Source: JAAAPF01 sp046541805 (GTDB lineage Bacteria; Pseudomonadota; Alphaproteobacteria; Geminicoccales; Geminicoccaceae). Taken from it: DNA of 50,554 nucleotides. Under the pieces are notes generated by a model. That model saw nothing but the letters and a program-made list of their open reading frames with translations, made no database searches and was not told the DNA's origin. The position numbers and the translations under genes are program-made. Shown here piece after piece: positions 1 to 8,650 of the stretch. Position 1 is the stretch's first letter. Every line of letters begins with the position of its first letter. The stretch lies in the NCBI GenBank assembly GCA_046541805.1, contig JBKHCM010000007.1, positions 1 through 50,554 of the forward strand, in the 5' to 3' direction.

Positions 1-181
1 CCGCCGGCCGGCCCGGCGCTTCGGGCGGGCCGAGGGTCGGCTCGACCGGGCCGGGCGCGCGCACGCTCGCCGCCGGGGGCGGCTGACCGCGTACCGAGGG
101 GTGCACCTGGGCCGCCGCCGGCGGCACCGCGGGCGACAAAAGTAGCAAAGCGAGTGCGGTTGATCGCGTCCATGTTTGCAT
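1..181 (-). CDS. Secreted/periplasmic protein of unknown function, N-terminal fragment
   Basis: This frame is open from an ATG at 179-181 to the left edge, so only the first 60 residues are visible. It begins MQTWTRSTALALLLLSPAV and continues PPAAAQVHPS, a typical Sec signal peptide: polar start, Leu/Ala core, and an AAA-Q cleavage site near residue 25. A good ribosome binding site (AAGGAGC, minus strand, positions 195-189) lies 7 bases upstream, which fixes the start. The visible mature part is rich in Pro, Ala and Gly and is probably a linker or disordered segment; no domain is recognisable. It is divergent from nuoA. The function cannot be inferred from what is present. Confidence 0.6.
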   Translation of the reverse strand, partial: MQTWTRSTALALLLLSPAVPPAAAQVHPSVRGQPPPAASVRAPGPVEPTLGPPEAPGRPA

Positions 182-362
182 CGCCGTTGCTCCTTTTTGA
201 GCGACCGTGACGGGTGACCGACCACCTGTGACCCCATCCACGTCGCGTGAGGTGCGACGAACGCGCCGATGTGAGATCGGGCACGAACTGCCAACCTGCG
301 TTTGCAGTTGGGTGCAACTGTGCGAAAACCGGTGCGTCGTCCTGCCCATTCGAGGGTTCGCC
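182..362. promoter_or_regulatory. Divergent intergenic region upstream of nuoA
   Basis: This 181-base gap separates the leftward secreted-protein gene from nuoA and must hold the promoter of the long nuo operon. No convincing -35/-10 pair stands out. A short inverted repeat, CAGTTG-ggtg-CAACTG, lies at 305-320, about 45 bases before the nuoA start, and could be an operator or a small leader hairpin. The nuoA ribosome binding site is GAGGG at 352-356. The nuoA frame is open back to 207, but that extension has no family resemblance. Confidence 0.4.
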
Positions 363-719
363 ATGCTGGAAGACTACCTGCCGATCCTGATCTTCCTCGC
401 TCTCGCGATCGGGCTCGCCGTCGTCATCATGCTGGCGACCCTCGTCGTCGCTCGCCAGAACCCCGATGCCGACAAGCTCTCCGCTTACGAGTGCGGCTTC
501 GAGGCCTTCGAGGACACCCGTCGCAAGTTCGACGTGCGATTCTACCTCGTCGCCATCCTCTTTATCATCTTCGATCTCGAGGTCGCGTTCTTGTTCCCGT
601 GGGCGGTCGCGCTGGGTGACATCGGCCTCGCCGGCTTCTGGTCGATGATGCTCTTTTTGGGCATCCTGACGGTCGGTTTCATCTACGAGTGGAAAAAGGG
701 AGCGCTCGAATGGGAGTAA
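363..719 (+). CDS. nuoA: NADH-quinone oxidoreductase subunit A
   Basis: Small membrane subunit of proton-pumping complex I, at the junction of the peripheral and membrane arms near the quinone channel. The 118-residue product has three hydrophobic segments (about residues 6-28, 58-80 and 86-107). It carries the conserved family sequence KLSAYECGFEAF in the loop after the first helix, whose Cys sits near the quinone site, and an acidic residue in the second helix (FIIFDLEVAFLFPW). The ATG at 363 gives the normal family length and follows GAGGG by 6 bases; an upstream in-frame start at 207 would add an unrelated polar leader. The end overlaps nuoB by 10 bases. First gene of the nuo operon. Confidence 0.97.
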   Translation: MLEDYLPILIFLALAIGLAVVIMLATLVVARQNPDADKLSAYECGFEAFEDTRRKFDVRFYLVAILFIIFDLEVAFLFPWAVALGDIGLAGFWSMMLFLGILTVGFIYEWKKGALEWE

Positions 720-1249
720 CGCAAACGTCCGCCCCGCCGACGCCCACGCAGCCGTCAGCCAACCTGTTCGAGGACGTCAACGCCGGCCTCGAGGACAAGG
801 GGTTCTTCGTCACCAAGCTGAACGATCTCGTCGGCTGGGCACGCGCGTCGTCGATGTGGCCGATGACCTTCGGGTTGGCGTGCTGCGCCATCGAGATGAT
901 GCACGCGGCGGCGAGCCGCTACGACATGGACCGCTTCGGCGTCGTCTTCCGCCCGAGCCCGCGCCAGGCCGACGTCATGATCGTCGCCGGCACGCTCTGC
1001 AACAAGATGGCGCCGGCGTTGCGCAAGGTCTACGATCAGATGGCGGAGCCGCGCTACGTCATCTCGATGGGCAGCTGCGCCAACGGTGGCGGCTACTACC
1101 ACTTTTCCTATTCGGTCGTGCGGGGTTGCGACCGCATCGTGCCGGTGGATCTGTACGTGCCCGGCTGCCCGCCGACGGCGGAGGCGCTGGTCTACGGGGT
1201 CCTGCAGCTGCAGAAGAAGATCCGCACCTCCGGCACCATCGACCGCTGA
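710..1249 (+). CDS. nuoB: NADH-quinone oxidoreductase subunit B
   Basis: Peripheral-arm subunit that binds cluster N2, the terminal [4Fe-4S] centre that reduces quinone. The 179-residue product has the ligand set Cys58-Cys59 (FGLACCAIEMMH), Cys123 (MGSCANGGGYY) and Cys153 (YVPGCPPTAEAL). The adjacent cysteine pair is diagnostic. The ATG at 710 lies inside the end of nuoA and is preceded by AAAAAGGGA at 692-700; an in-frame ATG at 689 would add seven residues and lacks that spacing. The overlap with nuoA suggests coupled translation. Confidence 0.97.
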   Translation: MGVTQTSAPPTPTQPSANLFEDVNAGLEDKGFFVTKLNDLVGWARASSMWPMTFGLACCAIEMMHAAASRYDMDRFGVVFRPSPRQADVMIVAGTLCNKMAPALRKVYDQMAEPRYVISMGSCANGGGYYHFSYSVVRGCDRIVPVDLYVPGCPPTAEALVYGVLQLQKKIRTSGTIDR

Positions 1250-1257
1250 GGACGACC

Positions 1258-1896
1258 ATGGCTTGGCAACCCGACATCGGCGCGCTCGGTGATCTCGCCG
1301 AGGCTATCACGACGGCCTTTCCCGACGACGTCGTCCGCGCCGAGATCGTGCGCGACGAGCTGAGCGTCGACGTGCAGGCCACCGCCATCCGGCGCGTCTT
1401 GACCTGGCTGCGCGACGAGCCCTCGGCGCTGTTTCAAGAGCTCGTGGACCTTTGCGGGGTGGACTATCCGGACCGGCCGGAGCGCTTCGACGTCGTCTAT
1501 CATCTGTTGAGCATCAAGCATAACCAGCGGCTGCGCGTTCGCCTGGCGACCGACGAGGACACACCGGTGCCGTCGGTGACGGGCGTGTTTCCGACCGCCG
1601 GCTGGTTCGAGCGCGAGGCCTGGGACATGTACGGCATCCTCTTCGCCGACCACGACGACCTGCGCCGGCTGTTGACGGACTACGGCTTTGAGGGTCACCC
1701 GCTCAGGAAGGACTTTCCGCTCACGGGTTATGTCGAGGTCCGCTACGACGAGCAGCAAAAGCGCGTGGTTTACGAGCCCGTGGAGTTGCGCCAGGACTGG
1801 CGCACCTTCGACTTCCTGAGCCCCTGGGAGGGTGCGCAGGGGGTGCTGCCGGGTGACGAGAAGGCGGAAGACGCGGCCGCCTCGAAGAGCGGCTGA
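1258..1896 (+). CDS. nuoC: NADH-quinone oxidoreductase subunit C
   Basis: The 30-kDa peripheral-arm subunit of complex I, which packs against NuoD near the quinone site. The 212-residue product has the family signature in its C-terminal half: FPTAGWFEREAWDMYGI, followed by RRLLTDYGFEGHPLRKDFPL. The tail ends in an Ala/Glu-rich stretch. NuoC and NuoD are separate genes here, unlike the fused NuoCD of enterobacteria and as expected for alphaproteobacteria. The ATG at 1258 is 8 bases after the nuoB stop; the frame is open much further upstream only because of high GC. Confidence 0.97.
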   Translation: MAWQPDIGALGDLAEAITTAFPDDVVRAEIVRDELSVDVQATAIRRVLTWLRDEPSALFQELVDLCGVDYPDRPERFDVVYHLLSIKHNQRLRVRLATDEDTPVPSVTGVFPTAGWFEREAWDMYGILFADHDDLRRLLTDYGFEGHPLRKDFPLTGYVEVRYDEQQKRVVYEPVELRQDWRTFDFLSPWEGAQGVLPGDEKAEDAAASKSG

Positions 1897-1911
1897 GGCG
1901 GAGACAGGGCC

Positions 1912-3093
1912 ATGCCCACCGACGTGGAGATGCGCAGCTTCACGATGAACTTCGGGCCGCAGCACCCGGCGGCCCACGGCGTGCTGCGGCTCGTCCTCGA
2001 GCTCGACGGCGAGGTCGTCGACCGCGCCGATCCGCATATCGGCCTGTTGCACCGCGGCACCGAGAAGCTCATCGAATACCGCCCCTACATCCAGTCGATC
2101 CCCTATTTCGATCGGCTCGACTACACCTCCATGCTCTGCCAGGAACATGCCTACATCCTGGCCATGGAGCGTCTGTTGGGCGTCGAGGTCCCGGAGCGCG
2201 CATTGTGGATCCGCACCTTGATGGACGAGGTGACGCGCATCGGCAACCACCTGCTCAACATCACCACGATGGCGCTCGACTGCGGTGCGATGACTCCCAT
2301 GCTGTGGGGCTTTGAGCACCGTGAGAAGACCATGGAGTTCTACGAGCGGATCAGCGGCGCGCGGATGCACGCCAACTACTACCGCCCGGGCGGCGTCCAC
2401 CGCGATATGCCGGCGGACCTCGCCGACGACATCCACGCTTGGACCGACGAGTTCCTCGCCTATGTCGACGACATGGAGGGGCTGCTCACCGACAACCGCA
2501 TCTTCAAGCAGCGCACGGTCGACATCGGCGCCGTCAGCGCCGCGGACGCCGTCAAATGGGGGTTTTCGGGCCCGATGCTGCGCGGTTGCGGCGTGCCGTG
2601 GGATCTCCGAAAGGCGCAGCCCTATGCCATGTACGAGCACGTCGACTTCGACGTGCCGGTGGGCGGCAACGGCGACTGCTACGACCGCTATCTGGTCCGC
2701 GTGGAGGAGATGCGCCAGTCGGTGCACATCATCCGCCAATGTCTCGACAAGATGAAGCCGGGGCCGGTGCGCACCGACGACAAGAAGGTGACGCCGCCGC
2801 CGCGCGCCGAGATGAAGCGCTCGATGGAGGCGCTCATCCACCACTTCAAGCTCTACACCGAGGGCGTGCACGTCCCCGCCGGCGAGTGCTACGCCGCGGT
2901 CGAGAGCGGTAAGGGCGAGTTCGGCGTCTATCTCGTCTCCGACGGCACCAACCGGCCCTATCGCTGCAAGATCCGCTCGCCCGGCTACGTCCACCTGCAG
3001 GCGCTCGACTTCATGGGCACGGGCCATCAACTCGCCGACATCGTCGCGATCATCGGCTCGCTCGACATCGTCTTCGGGGAGATCGACCGGTGA
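1912..3093 (+). CDS. nuoD: NADH-quinone oxidoreductase subunit D
   Basis: The 49-kDa subunit of complex I, related to the large subunit of [NiFe] hydrogenases. With NuoB it forms the quinone-reduction pocket. The 393-residue product shows the N-terminal loop NFGPQHPAAHGVLRL (with the His that faces quinone), LLHRGTEKLIEYRPY and the C-terminal DIVFGEIDR typical of the family. Length is normal. A GGCGGAGACAGGG-like ribosome binding site precedes the ATG. Its stop overlaps the nuoE GTG by four bases (GTGA). Confidence 0.98.
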   Translation: MPTDVEMRSFTMNFGPQHPAAHGVLRLVLELDGEVVDRADPHIGLLHRGTEKLIEYRPYIQSIPYFDRLDYTSMLCQEHAYILAMERLLGVEVPERALWIRTLMDEVTRIGNHLLNITTMALDCGAMTPMLWGFEHREKTMEFYERISGARMHANYYRPGGVHRDMPADLADDIHAWTDEFLAYVDDMEGLLTDNRIFKQRTVDIGAVSAADAVKWGFSGPMLRGCGVPWDLRKAQPYAMYEHVDFDVPVGGNGDCYDRYLVRVEEMRQSVHIIRQCLDKMKPGPVRTDDKKVTPPPRAEMKRSMEALIHHFKLYTEGVHVPAGECYAAVESGKGEFGVYLVSDGTNRPYRCKIRSPGYVHLQALDFMGTGHQLADIVAIIGSLDIVFGEIDR

Positions 3094-3677
3094 GCATCAG
3101 CCCCGACGTCGCCAGCTTCGTCTTCACGCCCGAGAACGCGGAACGGGCCCGGGCACACGTCGCGAAATATCCCGAGGGTCGCCAGGCCAGCGCGGTGCTG
3201 CCGCTGTTGCACCTGGCCCAGGCGCAGCATGGCGGCTGGTTGCCGCAGGCCGCGATCGAGTACGTTGCCGCCTTCCTCGACATGCCGCGGATTCGGGTCG
3301 AGGAGGTCGCCTCGTTCTACGACATGTTCAACACCGAGCCGACGGCGCCGTGCCAGATCCGCGTCTGTACGACGACGCCCTGCTGGCTCTGCGGCTCCGA
3401 CGACATCGTCAAGGCGGTGGAGGCGGCGCTCGGGTGCAAGGTTGGTGAGAACACCGCCGACGGCCGCTTCTTTTTGCGCGAGTTCGAGTGTCTGGGGGCC
3501 TGCGCCAACGCGCCGATGATGTGGATCGACGACGACTACTACGAGGACCTGACGCCGGAGCGCGCCACCGCGGTCATCGAGGCGCTCAAGCGCGGCGAAC
3601 GGCCGACGCCGGGCCCGCAGAGCGGGCGCAAGGGGCAGATCCCCTTCGGCGGCAAGACCACGCTGTTGGAGGTCTGA
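3090..3677 (+). CDS. nuoE: NADH-quinone oxidoreductase subunit E
   Basis: The 24-kDa subunit of the NADH-oxidising module, carrying the [2Fe-2S] cluster N1a. Ligands are visible as Cys93-x4-Cys98 (CTTTPC) and Cys134-x3-Cys138 (CLGAC), in a thioredoxin-like domain that follows a helical N-terminal region. The 195-residue product starts at GTG 3090, inside the nuoD stop, so translation is probably coupled. The C-terminal tail after residue 165 is a basic, Gly/Pro-rich extension (GPQSGRKGQIPFGGKTTLLEV region) often seen in alphaproteobacterial NuoE. Confidence 0.97.
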   Translation: MSISPDVASFVFTPENAERARAHVAKYPEGRQASAVLPLLHLAQAQHGGWLPQAAIEYVAAFLDMPRIRVEEVASFYDMFNTEPTAPCQIRVCTTTPCWLCGSDDIVKAVEAALGCKVGENTADGRFFLREFECLGACANAPMMWIDDDYYEDLTPERATAVIEALKRGERPTPGPQSGRKGQIPFGGKTTLLEV

Positions 3678-3678
3678 G

Positions 3679-4971
3679 GTGCTGCACGACAGGGACCGCA
3701 TCTTCACCGACATCTATGGCGAGAAGGGCCCAGAGCTCGTCAAAGCGCAGGCGCGCGGCGACTACGACGGCCTCAAGGACCTCATCCTCATGGGCCGCGA
3801 GGGCATCGTCGACGCGGTCAAGAAGTCGGGGCTGCGCGGCCGTGGCGGCGCCGGCTTTCCGACCGGGCTCAAATGGTCGTTCATGCCGAAGGAGACCGAC
3901 GGGGGGCCGATCTATCTCGTCGTCAACGCTGACGAGAGCGAGCCCGGCACCTGCAAGGACCGCGAGATCATGCGGCACGAGCCGCACAAGCTCATCGAGG
4001 GCTGCATCCTCGCCGCCGCCGGCATGGGCTGCACCGCCGGCTACATCTACATCCGCGGCGAGTACGTCCGCGAGGCCGAGGCGCTCGAGCGCGCCATCGC
4101 CGAGGCCTACGAGGCCGGCATCCTGGGCCGGGACATCGCGGGCTCGGGCTTTGATTTCGAGCTCTACCTCCATCGCGGCGCCGGCGCCTATATCTGCGGC
4201 GAGGAGACGGGCCTGCTGGAGAGCCTGGAGGGCAAGAAGGGCCAGCCGCGCCTGAAGCCGCCCTTTCCGGCGATGGTCGGGCTCTACGGCCGGCCGACCA
4301 CGGTCAACAACGTCGAGACCATCGCCCAGGTGCCGGCGATCCTGCGCCGCGGCGCCGATTGGTTCGCTGGTCTCGGACGCGAGAACAACACCGGTACCAA
4401 GCTCTTCTGCATCTCCGGGCACGTCAACCATCCGTGCACGGTCGAAGAGGAGATGAGCATTCCCCTGCGGGAGCTGATCGACAGGCACTGCGGCGGCGTC
4501 CGCGGCGGCTGGGACAACCTGAAGGCGGTCATCCCCGGTGGCTCGTCGGTGCCGCTGATCCCCAAATCGGTCTGCGACGACATCCGTCTCGACTTCGACG
4601 ATCTAAAGAACGCGCAGTCGGGCCTGGGCACCGCGGCGGTCATCGTGATGGACCAGTCCACCGACGTCATCAAGGCGATCTGCCGGCTTTCCAAGTTCTA
4701 CATGCACGAGAGCTGCGGGCAGTGCACACCGTGCCGCGAGGGGACGGGCTGGCTGTGGCGCGTGATGACGCGGTTGGTCGAAGGTCGGGCGCGACCCGAG
4801 GAGATCGACATGCTCTTCGACGTCTCACGCGAGATCGAAGGGCACACCATCTGCGCGCTCGGCGACGCCGCGGCTTGGCCGGTGCAGGGCTTGATCCGGC
4901 ATTTCCGCCACGAGATCGAGGCCCGCATCAAGGACCGCGGGCCGGCGGCGGCGATGGCGGCGGCGAGCTGA
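3679..4971 (+). CDS. nuoF: NADH-quinone oxidoreductase subunit F
   Basis: NADH-binding, FMN-containing subunit of complex I with [4Fe-4S] cluster N3. The 430-residue product has the glycine-rich FMN/NADH site GLRGRGGAGFPTGLKWS near residues 51-67 and NADESEPGTCKDRE near 83-96. The N3 ligands are Cys346, Cys349, Cys352 (ESCGQCTPCREG) and Cys392 (TICALGD). The start is GTG 3679, one base after the nuoE stop, with GGAGG at 3668-3672 as ribosome binding site. Length and motifs are normal. Confidence 0.98.
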   Translation: MLHDRDRIFTDIYGEKGPELVKAQARGDYDGLKDLILMGREGIVDAVKKSGLRGRGGAGFPTGLKWSFMPKETDGGPIYLVVNADESEPGTCKDREIMRHEPHKLIEGCILAAAGMGCTAGYIYIRGEYVREAEALERAIAEAYEAGILGRDIAGSGFDFELYLHRGAGAYICGEETGLLESLEGKKGQPRLKPPFPAMVGLYGRPTTVNNVETIAQVPAILRRGADWFAGLGRENNTGTKLFCISGHVNHPCTVEEEMSIPLRELIDRHCGGVRGGWDNLKAVIPGGSSVPLIPKSVCDDIRLDFDDLKNAQSGLGTAAVIVMDQSTDVIKAICRLSKFYMHESCGQCTPCREGTGWLWRVMTRLVEGRARPEEIDMLFDVSREIEGHTICALGDAAAWPVQGLIRHFRHEIEARIKDRGPAAAMAAAS

Positions 4972-4996
4972 GCGCGGCAGGAGACGAGGGCAGACT

Positions 4997-7057
4997 ATGC
5001 CGAAGCTGACGATCGACGGCATCGAGGTCGAGGTCCCGGCGGGCGCCACGGTCTTTCAGGCCTGCGAGCTCGCCGGCCGCGAGGTGCCGCACTTCTGCTA
5101 CCACCCGCGCCTGAACATCGCCGGCAACTGCCGGATGTGCCTGGTCGAGGTGGAGAAGGCGCCGAAGCCGGTGGCGAGCTGTGCCATGCCCGCCGCCGAA
5201 GGCATGGTCGTCCACACCGCATCGGAGAAGGCCAAGCGCGCCCAAAAGGGCGTGCTCGAGCTGTTGTTGATCAACCATCCGCTCGACTGTCCGATCTGCG
5301 ATCAAGGCGGCGAGTGCGACCTGCAGGACCTCACCCTGTTCTACGGCCCCGACAGCTCGCGCTTCGCCGAGAACAAGCGGCCCGTCGCCGACAAGTATAT
5401 GGGCCCGCTGATCTCGACGCACATGACCCGCTGCATACACTGCACGCGCTGCGTCCGCTTCGCCAACGAGGTCGCCGGCGTCGAGGAGATCGGGGCCACC
5501 GGTCGCGGCGAGCACATGGAGATCACCACCTATCTCGAGGAGGCGGTGACCTCGGAGCTGTCCGGTAACGTCATCGACCTCTGCCCGGTGGGCGCTCTCA
5601 ACTCCAAGCCGTACGAATACACCGCGCGCATCTGGGAGCTCGGCAAGCACGAGAGCGTCGACGTCATGGACGCGGTCGGCTCCAACATCCGCGTCGATGT
5701 CCGCGGCAACGAGGTCATGCGGATCCTGCCGCGGCTGCATGAGGACGTGAACGAGGAGTGGATCTCCGACAAGACCCGTTTCGTCTACGACGGCTTGAAG
5801 AAGCGCCGGCTCGACCGGCCCTGGGTCAAGCGCGACGGCCGGCTCCAGCCCGCGGACTGGAGCGAGGCGATGGCCGCGATCCGCACCCGCCTCGACGGCG
5901 TGGCGGGGACGAAGATCGCCGCGATCGCGGGCGATCAGGCCGACCTCGAGGCGATGGCGGCCTTGAAGGATCTGATGGGCGCGCTCGGCTCGCCGCACCT
6001 CGACTGTCGCCAGGACGGCGCCAAGCTCGCGGGGCCGCGCGCCGGCTGGCTCTTCAACACGACCATCGCCGGCATCGAGCAGGCCGACGCGCTGCTCTTG
6101 GTCGGTGCCTTCCCGCGCTACGAGGCCCCGCTCGTCAACACCCGCATCCGCAAGCGGCACCGCATGGGCGGCTTCAAGATCGGTCGCATCGGCTGTCCCG
6201 GCGAGCTCACCTATCCGACCACCGACGTCGGCGCCGGGCCGCAGAGCCTCAGCGATCTCTTGACCGGCGAGCACAGCTTCGCCGATGTGCTGGAGCGGGC
6301 CGAGCGGCCGATGATCATCGTCGGGCCGGGCGCGGTGGCCCGCCCCGACGGGGCTACGGTGCTGGCCAAGGCGCGCGAAGTCGCCGAGCGCTTCGGCATG
6401 GTGGGCGAGGGCTGGAACGGCTTCAACGTGCTGCACACCGCCGCCGCGCGCGTCGGCGGGCTCGAGCTCGGTTTCCTGCCGGAGGCGGGCGGTCGCGACG
6501 TCGAGGGGATCCTCGCCGGCGCCGGGACGGGCGAGATCGAGGTCGTCTACCTCCTCGGCGCCGACGAGGTCGACACCCGCGGGCTCGAGAACGCTTTCGT
6601 CATCTACCAGGGCAGCCACGGCGACGCCGGCGCGCGCGTCGCCGACGTCATCCTGCCCGGCGCCGCCTACACCGAGAAGGCGGCGACCTGGGTCAATCTC
6701 GAGGGGCGGCCGCAGCGTTCCAAGCTCGCCGCCTTCCCACCGGGCGAAGCCAAAGAGGACTGGCGTATCCTGCGCGCGCTCTCGGAAGTCCTCGGCCACA
6801 AGCTGCCCTACGACACCCCGGCGCAGCTGCGTGCCCGCATCGCCGAGCCGGCGCCGCGCCTTGGGCGCCTCGACCGGATCGAGCCGGCGCCGTGGGCCGC
6901 GTTTGGGGCGGCGGGGCCGCTTCACGACGCCCCCTTCGTCTCGCCGATCACGGATTTCTACCGCACCTGTCCGATCAGTCGTGCCTCGGCGGTGATGGCG
7001 GCATGCGTCGAGGAGATCCGCGGCCGACAGCTGAAGGCGACCGGCAGCGATGATTGA
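4997..7057 (+). CDS. nuoG: NADH-quinone oxidoreductase subunit G
   Basis: The 75-kDa iron-sulfur subunit that carries electrons from the FMN module toward the quinone module. The N-terminal ferredoxin-like domain has [2Fe-2S] ligands Cys34, Cys45, Cys48 and Cys62. Next come the His-Cys3 N5 site (His94, Cys98, Cys101, Cys107) and the N4 set Cys146, Cys149, Cys152, Cys196. The remainder is a molybdopterin-oxidoreductase-like domain with no visible metal ligand, as usual for NuoG. The 686-residue length fits the mitochondrial-type subunit; I do not see the extra N7 cysteine group found in some bacteria. It overlaps nuoH by 8 bases. Confidence 0.97.
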   Translation: MPKLTIDGIEVEVPAGATVFQACELAGREVPHFCYHPRLNIAGNCRMCLVEVEKAPKPVASCAMPAAEGMVVHTASEKAKRAQKGVLELLLINHPLDCPICDQGGECDLQDLTLFYGPDSSRFAENKRPVADKYMGPLISTHMTRCIHCTRCVRFANEVAGVEEIGATGRGEHMEITTYLEEAVTSELSGNVIDLCPVGALNSKPYEYTARIWELGKHESVDVMDAVGSNIRVDVRGNEVMRILPRLHEDVNEEWISDKTRFVYDGLKKRRLDRPWVKRDGRLQPADWSEAMAAIRTRLDGVAGTKIAAIAGDQADLEAMAALKDLMGALGSPHLDCRQDGAKLAGPRAGWLFNTTIAGIEQADALLLVGAFPRYEAPLVNTRIRKRHRMGGFKIGRIGCPGELTYPTTDVGAGPQSLSDLLTGEHSFADVLERAERPMIIVGPGAVARPDGATVLAKAREVAERFGMVGEGWNGFNVLHTAAARVGGLELGFLPEAGGRDVEGILAGAGTGEIEVVYLLGADEVDTRGLENAFVIYQGSHGDAGARVADVILPGAAYTEKAATWVNLEGRPQRSKLAAFPPGEAKEDWRILRALSEVLGHKLPYDTPAQLRARIAEPAPRLGRLDRIEPAPWAAFGAAGPLHDAPFVSPITDFYRTCPISRASAVMAACVEEIRGRQLKATGSDD

Positions 7058-8054
7058 CGCCATCTTGACCGTCGCGCTCATCGTCACCCAGTGCATGCTG
7101 GTGGTGGGGCCGCTGCTCCTGGCCGTGGCCTACGCCACCTGGGCCGAGCGCAAGGTCATCGGGGCGATGCAGCTCCGCCAGGGGCCGATGACGGTCGGGC
7201 CCTACGGGCTGCTCCAGCCGATCGCCGACGGCGCCAAGCTGTTCTTGAAGGAGACGGTGATCCCGTCCGGGGCGAACCGGGTCATCTTCCTGATCGCGCC
7301 GATGGTGACCTTCATCCTCTCGCTCATCGCCTGGGCGGTGATCCCCTTCGACGAGGGGATGGTCATCTCCGACATCAACGTCGGGGTGCTCTACCTCTTC
7401 GCCATCAGCTCGCTCGGCGTCTACGGCATCGTCATGGCCGGCTGGGCCTCGAACTCGCGCTACGCGTTCTTGGGCGCCCTGCGGTCGTCGGCGCAGATGA
7501 TCTCCTACGAGATCGCCATCGGCCTGATCATCATCGCGGTCTTGATCTCGGCGGGCTCGCTGAACCTCACCGAGATCGTGATGGCCCAGTCCGGCGACGG
7601 CTTCTGGTACGTCTTCCCGCACCTGCCGATGGCGGTCGTCTTCATGGCCGCGATCCTCGCCGAGACCAACCGCCATCCCTTCGACCTGCCCGAGGACGAG
7701 TCGTCGCTGGTGACCGGCTACAACGTCGAATACAGCTCGATGGCCTTCGCCCTCTTCTTTTTGGGCGAATACGCCAACATGATCCTGATGAGCGGGATCT
7801 TCACGACGCTATTCCTCGGCGGTTGGTTGCCGCCGTTCGAGATGGCACCGTTCACCTGGGTGCCGGGGCCGCTCTGGTTCATCCTCAAGACCTGCCTGGT
7901 GCTGTTCGTCTTCTTCTGGGCCCGGGCGACGCTGCCGCGCTACCGCTACGACCAGTTGATGCGGCTCGGGTGGAAGGTGTTTCTGCCGTTCTCGCTCCTC
8001 TGGGTGGTCCTCACCTCCGGCATCATGGTCGCGTTCGACCTGCTGCCGGCCTGA
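7050..8054 (+). CDS. nuoH: NADH-quinone oxidoreductase subunit H
   Basis: Membrane subunit that forms much of the quinone-access channel. The 334-residue product has about eight hydrophobic segments and the family signatures YATWAERKVIGAMQLRQGP and FDLPEDESSLVTGYNVEYS (the acidic loop facing quinone). Length is normal. The ATG at 7050 lies within the last codons of nuoG. Confidence 0.97.
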   Translation: MIDAILTVALIVTQCMLVVGPLLLAVAYATWAERKVIGAMQLRQGPMTVGPYGLLQPIADGAKLFLKETVIPSGANRVIFLIAPMVTFILSLIAWAVIPFDEGMVISDINVGVLYLFAISSLGVYGIVMAGWASNSRYAFLGALRSSAQMISYEIAIGLIIIAVLISAGSLNLTEIVMAQSGDGFWYVFPHLPMAVVFMAAILAETNRHPFDLPEDESSLVTGYNVEYSSMAFALFFLGEYANMILMSGIFTTLFLGGWLPPFEMAPFTWVPGPLWFILKTCLVLFVFFWARATLPRYRYDQLMRLGWKVFLPFSLLWVVLTSGIMVAFDLLPA

Positions 8055-8091
8055 CGACGTGCCCGACGCCTGACGCTCACGAGAGGAACAC

Positions 8092-8583
8092 ATGGCGACC
8101 ACGCTCGATCGTGCCGCGAAGGCTTTCCTGCTGCAGGAACTGGTGAGCGGTTTTTGGCTGACCTTCCGCTACATGTTCAAGAAAAAGTATACCTTGAACT
8201 ATCCGTACGAGAAGGGTCCCCTCAGCCCGCGCTTTCGCGGGGAACATGCGCTCCGGCGCTATCCGAACGGGGAGGAACGGTGCATCGCGTGCAAGCTCTG
8301 CGAAGCGGTCTGCCCGGCGCAGGCGATCACCATCGAGAGCGAGCCGCGGCCCGACGGCAGCCGCCGCACGACCCGCTACGACATCGACATGACGAAGTGC
8401 ATCTACTGCGGTTTCTGCGAGGAAGCCTGCCCGGTCGACGCGATCGTCGAGGGGCCGAACTACGAGTTCTCGTCGTTCACGCGCGAAGAGCTCTTCTACG
8501 ACAAGGAGAAGCTGCTGGCGAACGGCGACCGCTGGGAGCGCGAGATCGCGGCCAACCTCGCCGCCGACGCGCCCTACCGCTGA
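8092..8583 (+). CDS. nuoI: NADH-quinone oxidoreductase subunit I
   Basis: Ferredoxin-like subunit carrying clusters N6a and N6b, which hand electrons to N2 in NuoB. The 163-residue product has two CxxCxxCxxxCP motifs: Cys64/67/70/74 and Cys103/106/109/113. An amphipathic N-terminal region (about residues 10-30) anchors it to the membrane arm. The ATG at 8092 follows AGAGGAACAC, giving a good ribosome binding site. Length is normal for alphaproteobacteria. Confidence 0.98.
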   Translation: MATTLDRAAKAFLLQELVSGFWLTFRYMFKKKYTLNYPYEKGPLSPRFRGEHALRRYPNGEERCIACKLCEAVCPAQAITIESEPRPDGSRRTTRYDIDMTKCIYCGFCEEACPVDAIVEGPNYEFSSFTREELFYDKEKLLANGDRWEREIAANLAADAPYR

Positions 8584-8650
8584 TCGCCGTCACGCCCGCC
8601 CGCCACCGCCCCGGCGCTCGCCCGCCCGCCGGGACACGGAGCCAACAACG

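Noticed and set aside
207..362. Upstream extension of nuoA from position 207
   Set aside because: The added 52 residues are polar and unlike any NuoA; ATG 363 has a better-spaced ribosome binding site and gives the normal length.
1192..7096. Long minus-strand open frames opposite nuoB-nuoG (for example 1192-3030 and 4928-7096)
   Set aside because: They mirror the codon structure of conserved nuo genes, have low-complexity Arg/Ala/His/Asp-rich translations and match no family. High GC keeps antisense frames open.
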